DNA from: Bradyrhizobium valentinum
GTDB taxonomy: Bacteria; Pseudomonadota; Alphaproteobacteria; Rhizobiales; Xanthobacteraceae
NCBI RefSeq assembly: GCF_001440405.1
Contig: NZ_LLXX01000006.1
Location: 21,621-55,090, forward strand
Direction: 5' to 3'
DNA: 33,470 nt
Under the pieces are notes generated by a model. That model saw only the letters and a program-made list of their open reading frames with translations, was not told the DNA's origin and ran no database searches. The position numbers were made by a program, and so were the translations under genes. Every line of letters starts with the position of its first letter. Positions within the stretch are counted from its first letter, which is position 1. Below are positions 7,569-15,645 of the stretch, in pieces.

Positions 7569-9605
7569 GTGCGATTCCCGAAACGTAGCGGCTCGTCTTT
7601 CAAGCTCCCAACCCTGCGGTTCCGCGCCAAGATCATGCTCGGCTTTGCCGTCGTGCTGGCGATTTCGGCCGCCAGCATGGGCTTTGCCTATCTCGGATTC
7701 GAACGCGTTTCCGCCGGCGTCGATTCCTACCGGCGCAGCGTGCAGGAGGCCGACCTGTCGCGCGACATCGACCGCGAACTGATCTCCTATCGCTCGCTCG
7801 CCCGCTATTTCGTGGCGACCGGCAAGGAAGAGGACGGCAAGGCGGCGCTAACAGCCGAAACCGGGCTGAAGGACGCGATCATTGCCTCGATGAAGGGGAC
7901 CACCAACCCGACACGGCTCGAGCAGGTCGTGAAGCTGGAGCGCGAGTTCCGCGCCTTCACCAAGATTTTCGCCGACATCCTCAAGGTCAAGGACGAGAGC
8001 GCGCGCATCACGCAAAACCAGCTCACGCGCACCGGCAACTCGCTGCGCTACAAGCTCGACGATCTGCCGAGCAATGCCGACGATGACGAAATGCCGGTGA
8101 TCACGCTCGGTGCGAAGAAGGTGACCGAGCAGTTTCAGGCGGTCACGGCGCTTGCCAATACGTTCGTCGTCAATTCGGACAAGGCGGTCGCAGCCAGTGC
8201 GCTGGCGCGCCTGAAATTCGTCGAGAACTCGCTGAAGGCGATTTCGTCGAAAAACGAAAAGATCCTTGAGGGGATCAAGGAAGTCGGGGGAATGCTGGAG
8301 GAATACCGACAGTCGCTCACCAAGTTGGTCGATAATGCCAAGGAGATCGATGAGCTGACACTGGAAATGACGGAGTCGGCCGCCGCCATCAACAAGGGCT
8401 CGGCCGCGATGAAGTCGGACCTCCTGGCCGATCAGAAGCGGTTAGAGGCTGAATCGGACGCGACCATCGGTGAGACCGAGCGGCTGATCCTGATCCTCGC
8501 CGCCGGCGGCTTTCTGCTCGGCTGCGTCTGGGCATTCCTGCTCGGTAAGGGTATTTCCAAGCCGATGACGGCGATGTGCAACGCGATGCGCAAGCTCGCT
8601 GCGGGCAATTTCGAAGTCGTGCTGCCCGGCCTCGGCCGCAAGGACGAGCTCGGCGAGATGGCGAGTGCGGTCGAGGAGTTCAAGGTGCAGGCCATCGCCA
8701 GGGCCGAGCGCGACGCCGCCACCCAGGAAGCGCAGAACAAGGCGGCGAGCGCGGCGCGCCGCGCCGAACTCATTCGCTTCGCCGACGAGTTCGAAGCCGC
8801 GGTCGGCGCCATCGTCTCCAACGTATCGTCGTCGGCCGTGCAGCTCGAAGGTGCCGCCGGCAAGCTGACCCGGACGGCGGAAACCACCCAGAGCCTGTCA
8901 AGCCAGGTCGCCAGCACATCGGAAGAAGCTTCCAGCAACATGCAGTCGGTGGCATCAGCAACCGAGGAACTGTCGGCGTCCGTCGACGAGATCGGACGGC
9001 GCGTCAAGGAATCCAGCCAGATTGCGGAAGCCGCCGTCCGTCAGGCCGAACAGACCGACGGGCGGATCGGCAAGCTGTCGCGTGCCGCACAGGAGATCGG
9101 CGACGTCGTCAAGCTGATTACCGCGATTGCCGAGCAGACCAATTTGTTGGCGCTGAACGCCACCATCGAGGCCGCCCGCGCGGGCGACGCCGGCCGCGGC
9201 TTTGCCGTGGTTGCGTCCGAAGTCAAATCGCTCGCCAGCCAGACTGCGAAAGCGACCGACGAGATTTCCAATCACATTTCGGGCATGCAGGGTGCGACGC
9301 AGGAATCGGTTGCCGCGATCAAGGAGATCGGCGGCACCATTGGCAGGATCTCCGACATCGCCTCGACGATCGCGAGCGCCGTCGAGCAGCAAAGCTCGGC
9401 GACGCAGGAAATTGCGCGCAGCGTCCAGAACGTCGCGCAAGGCACGCAAGAGGCCGCCGCCAACGTCATGCACGTCAACCGCGGCGCGACCGAAACCGGC
9501 GCGGCTTCCGAGGAGGTGCTGAATTCGGCGCGTACGCTCTCGAGCGAAAGCACGCGCCTGCGCGAAGAGCTCGACCGCTTCATGGCGAATATCAGGGCGG
9601 CGTGA
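7569..9605 (+). CDS. Methyl-accepting chemotaxis protein
   Basis: The 678-residue inner-membrane chemoreceptor is anchored by TM1 (about residues 20-45, [20 protein letters not shown]) and TM2 (about 305-327, [21 protein letters not shown]). Between them lies a mostly helical periplasmic sensor region of about 260 residues with no Cys. A HAMP linker (about 328-380) is followed by the coiled-coil signalling domain. The conserved hairpin tip that contacts CheA/CheW is around residues 520-549 ([18 protein letters not shown]). There is no C-terminal NWETF-type pentapeptide. I chose the GTG at 7569 (MRFPKRSG...). The frame is open upstream to 7242, but that part runs through the inverted repeat. 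The ligand cannot be predicted. It is monocistronic. Confidence 0.93.
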   Translation: MRFPKRSGSSFKLPTLRFRAKIMLGFAVVLAISAASMGFAYLGFERVSAGVDSYRRSVQEADLSRDIDRELISYRSLARYFVATGKEEDGKAALTAETGLKDAIIASMKGTTNPTRLEQVVKLEREFRAFTKIFADILKVKDESARITQNQLTRTGNSLRYKLDDLPSNADDDEMPVITLGAKKVTEQFQAVTALANTFVVNSDKAVAASALARLKFVENSLKAISSKNEKILEGIKEVGGMLEEYRQSLTKLVDNAKEIDELTLEMTESAAAINKGSAAMKSDLLADQKRLEAESDATIGETERLILILAAGGFLLGCVWAFLLGKGISKPMTAMCNAMRKLAAGNFEVVLPGLGRKDELGEMASAVEEFKVQAIARAERDAATQEAQNKAASAARRAELIRFADEFEAAVGAIVSNVSSSAVQLEGAAGKLTRTAETTQSLSSQVASTSEEASSNMQSVASATEELSASVDEIGRRVKESSQIAEAAVRQAEQTDGRIGKLSRAAQEIGDVVKLITAIAEQTNLLALNATIEAARAGDAGRGFAVVASEVKSLASQTAKATDEISNHISGMQGATQESVAAIKEIGGTIGRISDIASTIASAVEQQSSATQEIARSVQNVAQGTQEAAANVMHVNRGATETGAASEEVLNSARTLSSESTRLREELDRFMANIRAA

Positions 9606-9635
9606 GCTGGCTATCAGATCACGCTACAAGACGGT

Positions 9636-9731
9636 GTCATCATCCGCGAAGGCGGATGATCCAGTACTCCGCGGCGCTTCAATTCTCACGCGGGCCGGCG
9701 ATTACTGGATACCCGCCTTCGCGGGTATGAC
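9636..9731. repeat. Intergenic inverted repeat (GTCATCATCCGC...GCGGGTATGAC type)
   Basis: The left part (GTCATCATCCGCGAAGGCGG, then ATCCAGTA) and the right part (TACTGGAT, then CCGCCTTCGCGGGTATGAC) are near-perfect reverse complements. They enclose about 30 bp. The element lies between the convergent chemotaxis gene and the DUF3175 gene and could terminate both transcripts. Confidence 0.8.
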
Positions 9732-9750
9732 GACCGAATGAGCTGAACCG

Positions 9751-10101
9751 TCACTCTCTCCCGAACTGATGCTTCAGCTCGACCTTCGCGCGCTCCAGTC
9801 GCGTACGCTGCGTTTTTGGTAAGGTCTTGCCGGCACGGTTGATGTAGAAAGTCAGCATCGACAGCGCCGATCGATAGGCGCCCGACTTGCGGCGCGAACT
9901 GTGCTCGGCGGATCGCTTGAGCGACGCGGCGATCTTCTTTGCACTGGTCAGCTTGAAGACACCGCGTTTCAGATCGAGCGCGTCGCTTTCACGGGTGACG
10001 CGTTGCGACCATCGCTTCGGCGATGATTTCTTCGCGGTTGTCGTGCGGCTTTTTCGGACCGCGGTCTTTCGTGGGCGGATGGTCTTGCGTCGTTCGGCCA
10101 T
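9751..10101 (-). CDS. DUF3175 family small basic protein
   Basis: The 116-residue protein has a Lys/Arg-rich N-terminal tail of about 30 residues, followed by a conserved block. That block includes KRWSQRVTRESDALDL, KKIAASLKRSAE and a segment ending SALSMLTFYINRAGK, which I recognise as the DUF3175 family. The function is not known. The basic tail suggests binding to nucleic acid or another polyanion, but this is inference. The ATG at 10101 has a GGAG site eight bases upstream. A promoter that exactly fits the EcfG general-stress sigma consensus lies about 30 bp upstream (10130-10154). The gene is therefore probably part of the general stress response. Confidence 0.85.
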   Translation of the reverse strand: MAERRKTIRPRKTAVRKSRTTTAKKSSPKRWSQRVTRESDALDLKRGVFKLTSAKKIAASLKRSAEHSSRRKSGAYRSALSMLTFYINRAGKTLPKTQRTRLERAKVELKHQFGRE

Positions 10102-10129
10102 GTTCAGCTCCATCTGCTGTTTTGCCGAA

Positions 10130-10154
10130 AACGGTCGCTCGGTCGTTCTGTTCC
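10130..10154 (-). promoter_or_regulatory. EcfG-type general-stress promoter for the DUF3175 gene
   Basis: Read on the minus strand, GGAAC (10154-10150) is followed by exactly 16 bases and then CGTT (10133-10130). This fits the alphaproteobacterial EcfG consensus GGAAC-N16/17-CGTT with no mismatch. The start codon at 10101 would lie about 20 bases after the expected transcription start, which is a normal leader length. Confidence 0.75.
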
Positions 10155-10223
10155 TTGCCGTTCTTCGAATGACGGCAACAGTGCATTTAGCCGCTGCGCT
10201 CGCGAATGCGCGCCCGATGACAG

Positions 10224-10300
10224 GCTCCGCGAAGCAATCCATGCCTCCACTTGCCGCACGATTGGATTGCTTCGCCGCGCTCGCATTGACGCGAGGGAAT
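10224..10300. repeat. Intergenic inverted repeat (GAAGCAATCCATGCC / GGATTGCTTCGCC type)
   Basis: GGCTCCGCGAAGCAATCC and GGATTGCTTCGCCGCGCTC pair across about 30 bp, flanked by further GC-rich sequence. It lies between the divergent DUF3175 and MFS genes, within a 407-bp gap that otherwise holds only the two stress-type promoters. Confidence 0.7.
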
Positions 10301-10367
10301 GCTCGCGACTCCCACACATGCGCAGATCATGACAACAGCTATGCAATTTCGCCACCCAAATACTCCC

Positions 10368-10392
10368 GGAACCCCAGTCCTCCGAGGGTGTT
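10368..10392 (+). promoter_or_regulatory. EcfG-like promoter upstream of the MFS-otsB unit
   Basis: GGAAC (10368-10372) is followed by 16 bases and TGTT (10389-10392). This is one mismatch (T for C) from the EcfG consensus GGAAC-N16-CGTT. It predicts a leader of about 105 bases before the MFS start at 10509. The same GGAAC-N16-TGTT arrangement occurs upstream of otsA at 12985-13009. Confidence 0.55.
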
Positions 10393-10508
10393 ATCTTAGT
10401 GTCGGGCATCATGTTTGCCGCAATTTGACGTGAAAACCCTGGGGCTGGGGCGTTCCGGGGTGTTTTTTCATTGGTCCAATCGGATGGTTGCGAAGGTGAG
10501 TTGCGAAA

Positions 10509-11999
10509 GTGATAAGGCATGGTGCGGCAGTGGATGAGAACGCTTCCATTTCCGCACGGCTGAAGCAGGATAACGAGGGCGTTGTCGAGACCAGCATCCC
10601 TGCGCGGCTCGATTGCTTGCGTTGGGGCGGCTTTCATACCCGTGTCGTCACCGCGCTCGGCATCACCTGGATTCTCGACGGGCTGGAGGTCACGCTTGCG
10701 GGCGCCCTGTCTGGCGCGCTGAAGGAAAGCCCGACGCTGCAGTTTTCGAATTTCGATGTTGGCCTCGCCAACAGCGCCTATCTCGCCGGCGCGGTGCTGG
10801 GCGCGCTCGGCTTCGGCTGGCTGACGGACCGGATCGGGCGCAAGAAGCTGTTCTTCATTACGCTCGCGGTCTATCTCACCGCCACCGCAGCCACCGCGCT
10901 GTCGTGGAACGTGGCGAGTTACGCGCTGTTTCGCTTCCTGACCGGGGCCGGCATCGGCGGCGAATATACCGCGATCAATTCGACGATTCAGGAATTGGTG
11001 CCGGCGCGTTATCGCGGCTGGACCGACCTCGTGATCAATGGCAGCTTCTGGATCGGGGCTGCGATGGGTGCGGTCGCCGCTATCGTGCTGCTCGATCCCA
11101 ACGTGCTGGCTCCGGATCTCGGCTGGCGGGCGGCCTATTTCATCGGCGCCGCTCTCGGCCTGATCGTCTTCGTGATGCGGATGTGGATTCCGGAAAGCCC
11201 GCGCTGGCTGATGGTCCATGGCCGTCCCGAGGAGGCGCACGCGATCGTCGACGGCATCGAGAGGTCGTCGACGAGACATTCGGATCATGCGGCCGATGAG
11301 GTGTTCCCGAAGATCAGACTGAAGATGCGCAGCCACACGCCACTTGGTGAGGTGGCCCGGACGTTGTTCACGACCTATCGGCAACGTTCGCTGGTCGGAC
11401 TGGTGCTGATGGCATCGCAGGCGTTCTTCTACAACGCCATCTTCTTCACCTTCGCGCTGGTGCTGACCGACTTCTTCGGTATCCCCTCCAGCGATGTCGG
11501 CTGGTACATTCTACCCTTTGCGGCAGGCAATTTCCTGGGGCCACTGCTGCTCGGGCGGCTGTTCGATACCCTCGGCCGTCGCACGATGATCGCGACCACC
11601 TATGGCGTGTCGGGTGTCCTGCTCGCGCTATCGGGCTATCTGTTCTCGATCGGCGTTCTGACCGCGCAGACCCAGACCATCGCCTGGATGGTGATCTTCT
11701 TCTTTGCCTCGCCGGCGGCGAGCGCGGCCTATCTCACCGTCAGCGAGACGTTTCCGCTGGAGGTGCGGGCGCTCGCGATTGCGCTGTTCTACGCGATCGG
11801 AACGGGCATTGGCGGCGTGGCAGGACCGGCGCTGTTCGGCGCCCTGGTCGATACCGGATCGCGTAACAGCGTTTTCGCCGGCTACCTGTTCGGGTCGGCA
11901 TTGATGATCGTGGCCGCGGCCGTCGCGTGGCGATATGCCGTTGCGGCCGAGCGAAAATCGCTCGAATCTGTCGCACGGCCGCTAGCATGTGTGGAGTAG
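10509..11999 (+). CDS. MFS transporter, sugar/organic acid porter type, upstream of otsB
   Basis: The 496-residue inner-membrane protein has about 12 membrane segments. The MFS motif A loop is visible as GWLTDRIGRKKL between TM2 and TM3. The GGEYTAINSTIQE segment in TM5 and the PESPRWL motif before the central loop are typical of the sugar porter and aromatic-acid symporter groups. The half-repeat GRLFDTLGRRTM occurs after TM8. The GTG at 10509 follows AAGGTGAG at proper spacing; a GTG at 10530 is an alternative. The gene ends 6 bp before otsB, so the two are co-transcribed. A role in trehalose, sugar or osmolyte movement under stress is inferred from context; the substrate is unknown. Confidence 0.9.
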   Translation: MIRHGAAVDENASISARLKQDNEGVVETSIPARLDCLRWGGFHTRVVTALGITWILDGLEVTLAGALSGALKESPTLQFSNFDVGLANSAYLAGAVLGALGFGWLTDRIGRKKLFFITLAVYLTATAATALSWNVASYALFRFLTGAGIGGEYTAINSTIQELVPARYRGWTDLVINGSFWIGAAMGAVAAIVLLDPNVLAPDLGWRAAYFIGAALGLIVFVMRMWIPESPRWLMVHGRPEEAHAIVDGIERSSTRHSDHAADEVFPKIRLKMRSHTPLGEVARTLFTTYRQRSLVGLVLMASQAFFYNAIFFTFALVLTDFFGIPSSDVGWYILPFAAGNFLGPLLLGRLFDTLGRRTMIATTYGVSGVLLALSGYLFSIGVLTAQTQTIAWMVIFFFASPAASAAYLTVSETFPLEVRALAIALFYAIGTGIGGVAGPALFGALVDTGSRNSVFAGYLFGSALMIVAAAVAWRYAVAAERKSLESVARPLACVE

Positions 12000-12005
12000 G
12001 ATGAA

Positions 12006-12842
12006 ATGAATGAGGATCTGGCCGAAATGCCATTGGAAGATGATATCGTCCGTGAAGAAGAGGCCGTGGCGGAGACCGTTCCGGTACCGCGCTCGCTGGT
12101 GCCGCACTTAAGCGAAACCGCTATCCTGCTCGACATCGACGGCACGCTGCTCGATCTGATGCCGACGCCGCGCGAAGTCTGGGTGCCGCCAGGCCTGGCG
12201 AAAACCTTGAATCGCCTGCTTGTGCGAACCAATGGCGCGCTGGCGCTGGTCAGCGGCCGCTCGCTCAACGACATCGACCTGATTTTCGCGCCCGATCTAT
12301 TCCCTGCGGTCGGCGGCCATGGCGCCGAGATGCGGATCGAGCCGGACAGCGAGGCGGTGGCCGCCCACGCGCCGCCGATGGACAAGGAATTGAAACGACG
12401 GCTGGCGGCGATTGCAAAGCTCAGTCCTGGAATATTGCTGGAGGACAAGGGCTATTCGCTGGCGCTGCACTATCGTCTCGCGCCGCACGCCGAGAAGGCG
12501 ATCTATGCCGCGGTGTCGCTGATCAGGGCGGATCTTCCCAACGCGCCGATCGAAGTGCTGCCTGGCAAATGCGTCTGCGAGATCAAGCATTCCGGCTTCA
12601 CCAAGGCGAGCGGTGTGCACGAATTGATGACACGCGAACCTTTCAAGGGCCGCCGTCCGTTCTTCATCGGCGACGATGTCACCGATGAGACCGTCTTTGC
12701 GATCATGCCTGACCTTGATGGCCTCGCCTTCTCGGTTGGCCGTCGCGCCAAGGGCGTGGCCGGGCATTTCGACGCGCCGAGCGACGTGCGTGAGTTCCTC
12801 GCGCACCTGCTTGACGACGAAAGGGACGCATCACTGCCATAA
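12006..12842 (+). CDS. otsB: Trehalose-6-phosphate phosphatase
   Basis: The 278-residue HAD-superfamily enzyme hydrolyses trehalose 6-phosphate to trehalose, the second step of the OtsAB pathway. HAD motif I is LLDIDGTLLD with the nucleophile Asp43 and acid/base Asp45. Motif II is in ALVSGRS. The Lys-containing motif III region follows CEIKHSGFTKASG, and motif IV is FFIGDDVTDE (near residue 225). The N-terminal 35 residues are acidic and poorly conserved. It starts 6 bp after the MFS gene, and otsA follows after about 200 bp with its own stress-type promoter. It probably functions in osmotic and desiccation tolerance. Confidence 0.95.
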   Translation: MNEDLAEMPLEDDIVREEEAVAETVPVPRSLVPHLSETAILLDIDGTLLDLMPTPREVWVPPGLAKTLNRLLVRTNGALALVSGRSLNDIDLIFAPDLFPAVGGHGAEMRIEPDSEAVAAHAPPMDKELKRRLAAIAKLSPGILLEDKGYSLALHYRLAPHAEKAIYAAVSLIRADLPNAPIEVLPGKCVCEIKHSGFTKASGVHELMTREPFKGRRPFFIGDDVTDETVFAIMPDLDGLAFSVGRRAKGVAGHFDAPSDVREFLAHLLDDERDASLP

Positions 12843-12917
12843 TGTCTTTCGTCTCGGCCGGTTTCGAACACAGATTCTCACGCTTCATGCCGAGGTTCGC
12901 GGCAAATTTTATTTTTC

Positions 12918-12937
12918 GTGAGTTCCGGTGAGTTCCG
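12918..12937 (+). repeat. Tandem 10-bp direct repeat GTGAGTTCCG x2
   Basis: Two exact adjacent copies of GTGAGTTCCG lie in the otsB-otsA gap, about 50 bp upstream of the otsA promoter -35 element. They could be a small slippage duplication or paired activator sites. Nothing more can be said from the sequence. Confidence 0.6.
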
Positions 12938-12984
12938 GCACGCCGCAGCCCGAATTTGGTTTCAATTCGTTGAAAGGGTGATCA

Positions 12985-13009
12985 GGAACCATATTGATGA
13001 ACGGTTGTT
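12985..13009 (+). promoter_or_regulatory. EcfG-like promoter for otsA
   Basis: GGAAC (12985-12989), 16 bases, then TGTT (13006-13009): one mismatch from the EcfG consensus. The expected start of transcription is about 20-25 bases before the TTG start codon of otsA. Trehalose synthesis genes are known members of the general stress regulon in related rhizobia, which supports the call. Confidence 0.6.
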
Positions 13010-13038
13010 AACGCGAGCGTACCAACGGGAGGGGACCT

Positions 13039-14499
13039 TTGAACCTCGTCGTCGTTTCTAACCGCGTTTCCCGCGGAAAACCCAATGAACCCATGACGGG
13101 GGGACTCGCGGCGGCTTTATTGCCGATCGTCGAGAAGTCCGGTGCTATCTGGGTGGGTTCCAGCGGAAGGGTCCGTGACGGGAACCAGAAGGAACCATTC
13201 GCCGAAATCGAGGCCCTTGGCGCTGGCGCGCTGGCGATGCTGGATCTGCCGGCCGCGCATTACGGCGGCTATTATGAGGGTTTTGCGAATTCCGCATTGT
13301 GGCCGGCGCTGCATTCGCGCGCCGATCTGATCCGCGCCTCGCAGGAGGACTATCTCAGCTATCGCGAAGTGAACGCCTTCATGGCGCGTGCGCTCCTGCG
13401 ATTCCGAAAGGCGGATGCCGCGTTCTGGATTCAGGACTACCATTTCCTCGCGCTCGGCGCCGAACTGCGTGATCTCGGCGTGTCGGAGCCGATCGGCTTC
13501 TTCCTGCATACGCCGTGGCCGGCGCGTTCGGTGATCGGCGGCGTGCCGCATCATCGCGAGCTGATCGAGGCGATGCTGGCCTATGATCTGATCGGTTTTC
13601 AGACCGAGGAGGATTGCGAGAACTTCCTGTCCTACGCGCAGTCCGACCTCGGCCTCGTCGTGCATGACGGCGTCATCATTTCGCGCCACGGCCGGACGCG
13701 CGCCGCGGTATTTCCGATCGGGATCGATCCGCAGCAATTCGCCCAGTTGGCGACGAAGGCGTCGACCCATCCTGATGTCTCGCGGCTGCGGCGCAGCCTG
13801 AATGGCGAGAAGCTCGCGATCGGCGTCGACCGGCTGGATTATTCCAAGGGCCTGATCAACCGCATCAAGGCTTTCGACCAGATGTGGACCCTGCATCCAT
13901 CACTGGCGCGCACGGTGTCGCTGCTGCAGATCGCAACGCCCTCGCGCGGCGCGATCGAGGCCTACGGCAACCTGCAGAGCGAGGTCGCCAAGCTCGTCAG
14001 CGACGTCAACGGTATGCATGGCGAAGTCGACTGGACGCCGATCCGCTATCTCAACAAGGGCTACGGCCAGGCCGTGCTCGCGGGCCTCTATCGCACCGCG
14101 CAGGTCGGCGTGGTGACGCCGTTGCAGGACGGCATGAATCTCGTCGCCAAGGAATATGTAGCGGCACAAAACCCGGTCGATCCCGGCGTGCTGGTGCTGT
14201 CGAAATTCGCCGGCGCCGCCAACGAGCTCGACACCGCGTTGCTGGTCAATCCGCATGATATCGACGGCATGGCGCGCACCATCGCGATCGCGCTGTCGAT
14301 GCCGTTGACCGAACGGCGGATGCGCTGGGAAGCAATGATGGCAAAGCTGCGCGGCCATACGATCCAGCAATGGTTCGCCGACTTCGCCGAGGCGTTGCGC
14401 GAATGCCAGCTTGACAGGAACGAGTTGGCACCTGTCATGCCCGAGCCCGCCCTATGGCCGCTCCGCTCCGCCACCACCGGCGGCGCGCGGTATCACTAG
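13039..14499 (+). CDS. otsA: Trehalose-6-phosphate synthase (UDP-forming, OtsA)
   Basis: The 486-residue GT20 glycosyltransferase makes trehalose 6-phosphate from a nucleotide-glucose donor and glucose 6-phosphate in the cytosol. Conserved elements are the N-terminal VVSNRV and GGLAAAL (residues 21-27) donor loops, WIQDYHF, FFLHTPWP, GVDRLDYSKGL (donor phosphate Arg/Lys) and DGMNLVAKEYVA near the C-terminal third. The start is a TTG at 13039 with GGGAGGGG five bases upstream. No ATG is in frame until residue 19 (EPMTGG), and starting there would delete the N-terminal strand. It lies downstream of otsB with its own EcfG-like promoter, so the synthase can be transcribed independently of the MFS-otsB unit. 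Confidence 0.95.
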   Translation: MNLVVVSNRVSRGKPNEPMTGGLAAALLPIVEKSGAIWVGSSGRVRDGNQKEPFAEIEALGAGALAMLDLPAAHYGGYYEGFANSALWPALHSRADLIRASQEDYLSYREVNAFMARALLRFRKADAAFWIQDYHFLALGAELRDLGVSEPIGFFLHTPWPARSVIGGVPHHRELIEAMLAYDLIGFQTEEDCENFLSYAQSDLGLVVHDGVIISRHGRTRAAVFPIGIDPQQFAQLATKASTHPDVSRLRRSLNGEKLAIGVDRLDYSKGLINRIKAFDQMWTLHPSLARTVSLLQIATPSRGAIEAYGNLQSEVAKLVSDVNGMHGEVDWTPIRYLNKGYGQAVLAGLYRTAQVGVVTPLQDGMNLVAKEYVAAQNPVDPGVLVLSKFAGAANELDTALLVNPHDIDGMARTIAIALSMPLTERRMRWEAMMAKLRGHTIQQWFADFAEALRECQLDRNELAPVMPEPALWPLRSATTGGARYH

Positions 14500-14531
14500 A
14501 GTCTGAAAAAGCGGCGCATCCGAGCTATAAC

Positions 14532-14630
14532 TTCCTCGTCCTGAGGAGCCGCGAAGCGGCGTCTCGAAGGATGAGGCCCCGCCGGTGGCCTCATGGTTCG
14601 AGACGCGCTTCGCGCTCCTCACCATGAGGG
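14532..14630. repeat. Dispersed inverted repeat, family A (full copy)
   Basis: This is the same element as at 3281-3380. It begins CCTCGTCCTGAGGAGCC, has GTCTCGAAGGATGAGGCC and CATGGTTCGAGACGCG in the middle, and ends GCGCTCCTCACCATGAGGG. It sits between the convergent otsA and the small secreted protein gene, where the hairpin could act as a terminator. Confidence 0.85.
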
Positions 14631-14664
14631 TTTCAGATGGGGGCGCCGATAAGCCGTGCTGGGC

Positions 14665-15009
14665 CTAATAGCAATACGACACGCCATCGAGCACCGGACA
14701 GCGCGCCTTGTTGGGCGCGCTGGGATTCTCCATCGGCACGTAACCGCCCTTGCCGTTACCGGCGAATACGCCAGGGCCGATGACGACGGACGATTTGTTG
14801 CCGATGATGACGCTCGGATGCGGCGAGGCCAGCCTCGATCGCGAGCCATCGGCCCAGACGATGGCGTCGCCCGCGAAGATGCCGCGCCGGCCGTCGTCGC
14901 AACTCACATCCACGCCCTGCTTGGTGCAGGATTGCGCCACCGCCGGGCCGGCCGCGGCCCCTGCCAATGTCGCGCTCAGGATCGAAAGCAGGAGCGTCCG
15001 TGTGATCAT
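14665..15009 (-). CDS. Small secreted protein of unknown function
   Basis: The 114-residue product starts at the ATG at 15009 with a signal peptide (MITRTLLLSILSATLAGAAAG, cleavage near AVAQ-S). The mature part is about 85 residues. It has two Cys near its N-terminus (SCTKQGVDVSC) and two near its end (RCPVLDGVSYC), which could form disulfides in the periplasm. It is rich in Gly, Ser and Val, and the segment IIGNKSSVVIGPGVFAGNG suggests beta structure. I recognise no domain. A longer frame to 15039 exists but does not begin with a signal peptide. Confidence 0.75.
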   Translation of the reverse strand: MITRTLLLSILSATLAGAAAGPAVAQSCTKQGVDVSCDDGRRGIFAGDAIVWADGSRSRLASPHPSVIIGNKSSVVIGPGVFAGNGKGGYVPMENPSAPNKARCPVLDGVSYCY

Positions 15010-15208
15010 CGTGCCAGTCTCCACCGATTGCGGTGCCAATATCGTCGTCGATCGTGGCCGGATTCCGGTTCAAGCGCCCGGCGAGCGCCGATCATTCGAT
15101 GCCAGCCATGCCGAATTGCCAAATAAATTCAATGAATTGGGGAAATTTTAGCGGCTGTATCAGGCGTCCCTTGCAAAATCAGTCCTGCCCCTTCAAGAGA
15201 GGGCCTCC

Positions 15209-15298
15209 GGAGAGATGGCCGAGTGGCTTAAGGCGCACGCTTGGAAAGCGTGTGTGCGGGAAACCGTACCGTGGGTTCGAATCCCACTCTCTCCGCCA
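15209..15298 (+). tRNA. tRNA-Ser (anticodon GGA)
   Basis: The acceptor arm GGAGAGA (15209-15215) pairs perfectly with TCTCTCC (15288-15294), followed by discriminator G and an encoded CCA (15296-15298). The anticodon stem CACGC/GCGTG encloses the loop TTGGAAA with anticodon GGA at 15243-15245, reading UCC/UCU serine codons. A long class II variable arm and the T arm GTGGG-TTCGAAT-CCCAC are present. Length is 90 with CCA. Its 3' end is duplicated 3.4 kb downstream, as happens when a mobile element integrates at a tRNA gene. Confidence 0.97.
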
Positions 15299-15301
15299 GC
15301 C
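15285..15301 (+). other. Putative attachment site (left) in the tRNA-Ser 3' end
   Basis: The 17 bases CACTCTCTCCGCCAGCC cover the end of the tRNA, its CCA and three bases beyond. They are repeated exactly and in the same orientation at 18702-18718. Integrases of the tyrosine family commonly use tRNA 3' ends this way. No integrase gene is present between the repeats, so this would be the scar of a decayed element. Confidence 0.5.
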
Positions 15302-15386
15302 AACTATGTGCCCTGCAAACGTCCCCTCGTCTGTCGGAACTCGTATTCCGGAGTTTGGTTGTCTTCCGGAGTTTCGTTATTGGCTG

Positions 15387-15560
15387 ATGGCAGAACTTGT
15401 CGCCAACGCCGAAATGCTGATCCGCCGGCCGGTCGCGGAGGTGTTCGGACGGATTGCCGCCAGGCTGATCGATGGGAGGAGCGCTCGCGCGGCGAACGAG
15501 TATCGCCGACGTGGGCCGAAGCTCGCTGGGACTGGCGATCGCCGCGCGCGAGCGCTCTGA
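15387..15560 (+). pseudogene. Possible N-terminal fragment of an SRPBCC-domain protein
   Basis: The ATG at 15387 opens MAELVANAEMLIRRPVAEVF. This resembles the first strand and turn of START/SRPBCC (polyketide cyclase/AHSA1-type) proteins, in which such a segment precedes a 120-residue ligand-binding fold. After about 21 residues the similarity stops, and the frame continues as Arg/Ala-rich sequence to a stop at residue 58. It looks like a truncated remnant inside the tRNA-flanked interval. The assignment rests on a short motif only. Confidence 0.35.
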
Positions 15561-15645
15561 TGTTGTGACCGCGGGCCACGACGATCCCGCCAGGTTTGCC
15601 ATATCCATTACGCTCGAGCTGATGTCCGGCCGGAGGGGGGACCCG

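Noticed and set aside
10104..11384. Long open frame antisense to the MFS gene
   Set aside because: It overlaps the DUF3175 promoter, a repeat element and a clearly coding MFS gene. Its Arg/His-rich composition is typical of antisense frames in high-GC DNA.
15331..15357. GGAAC followed at 16 bases by GGTT, considered as a fourth EcfG promoter
   Set aside because: The -10 element mismatches at the first position with G, no convincing intact gene starts downstream, and it lies in a region of fragments.
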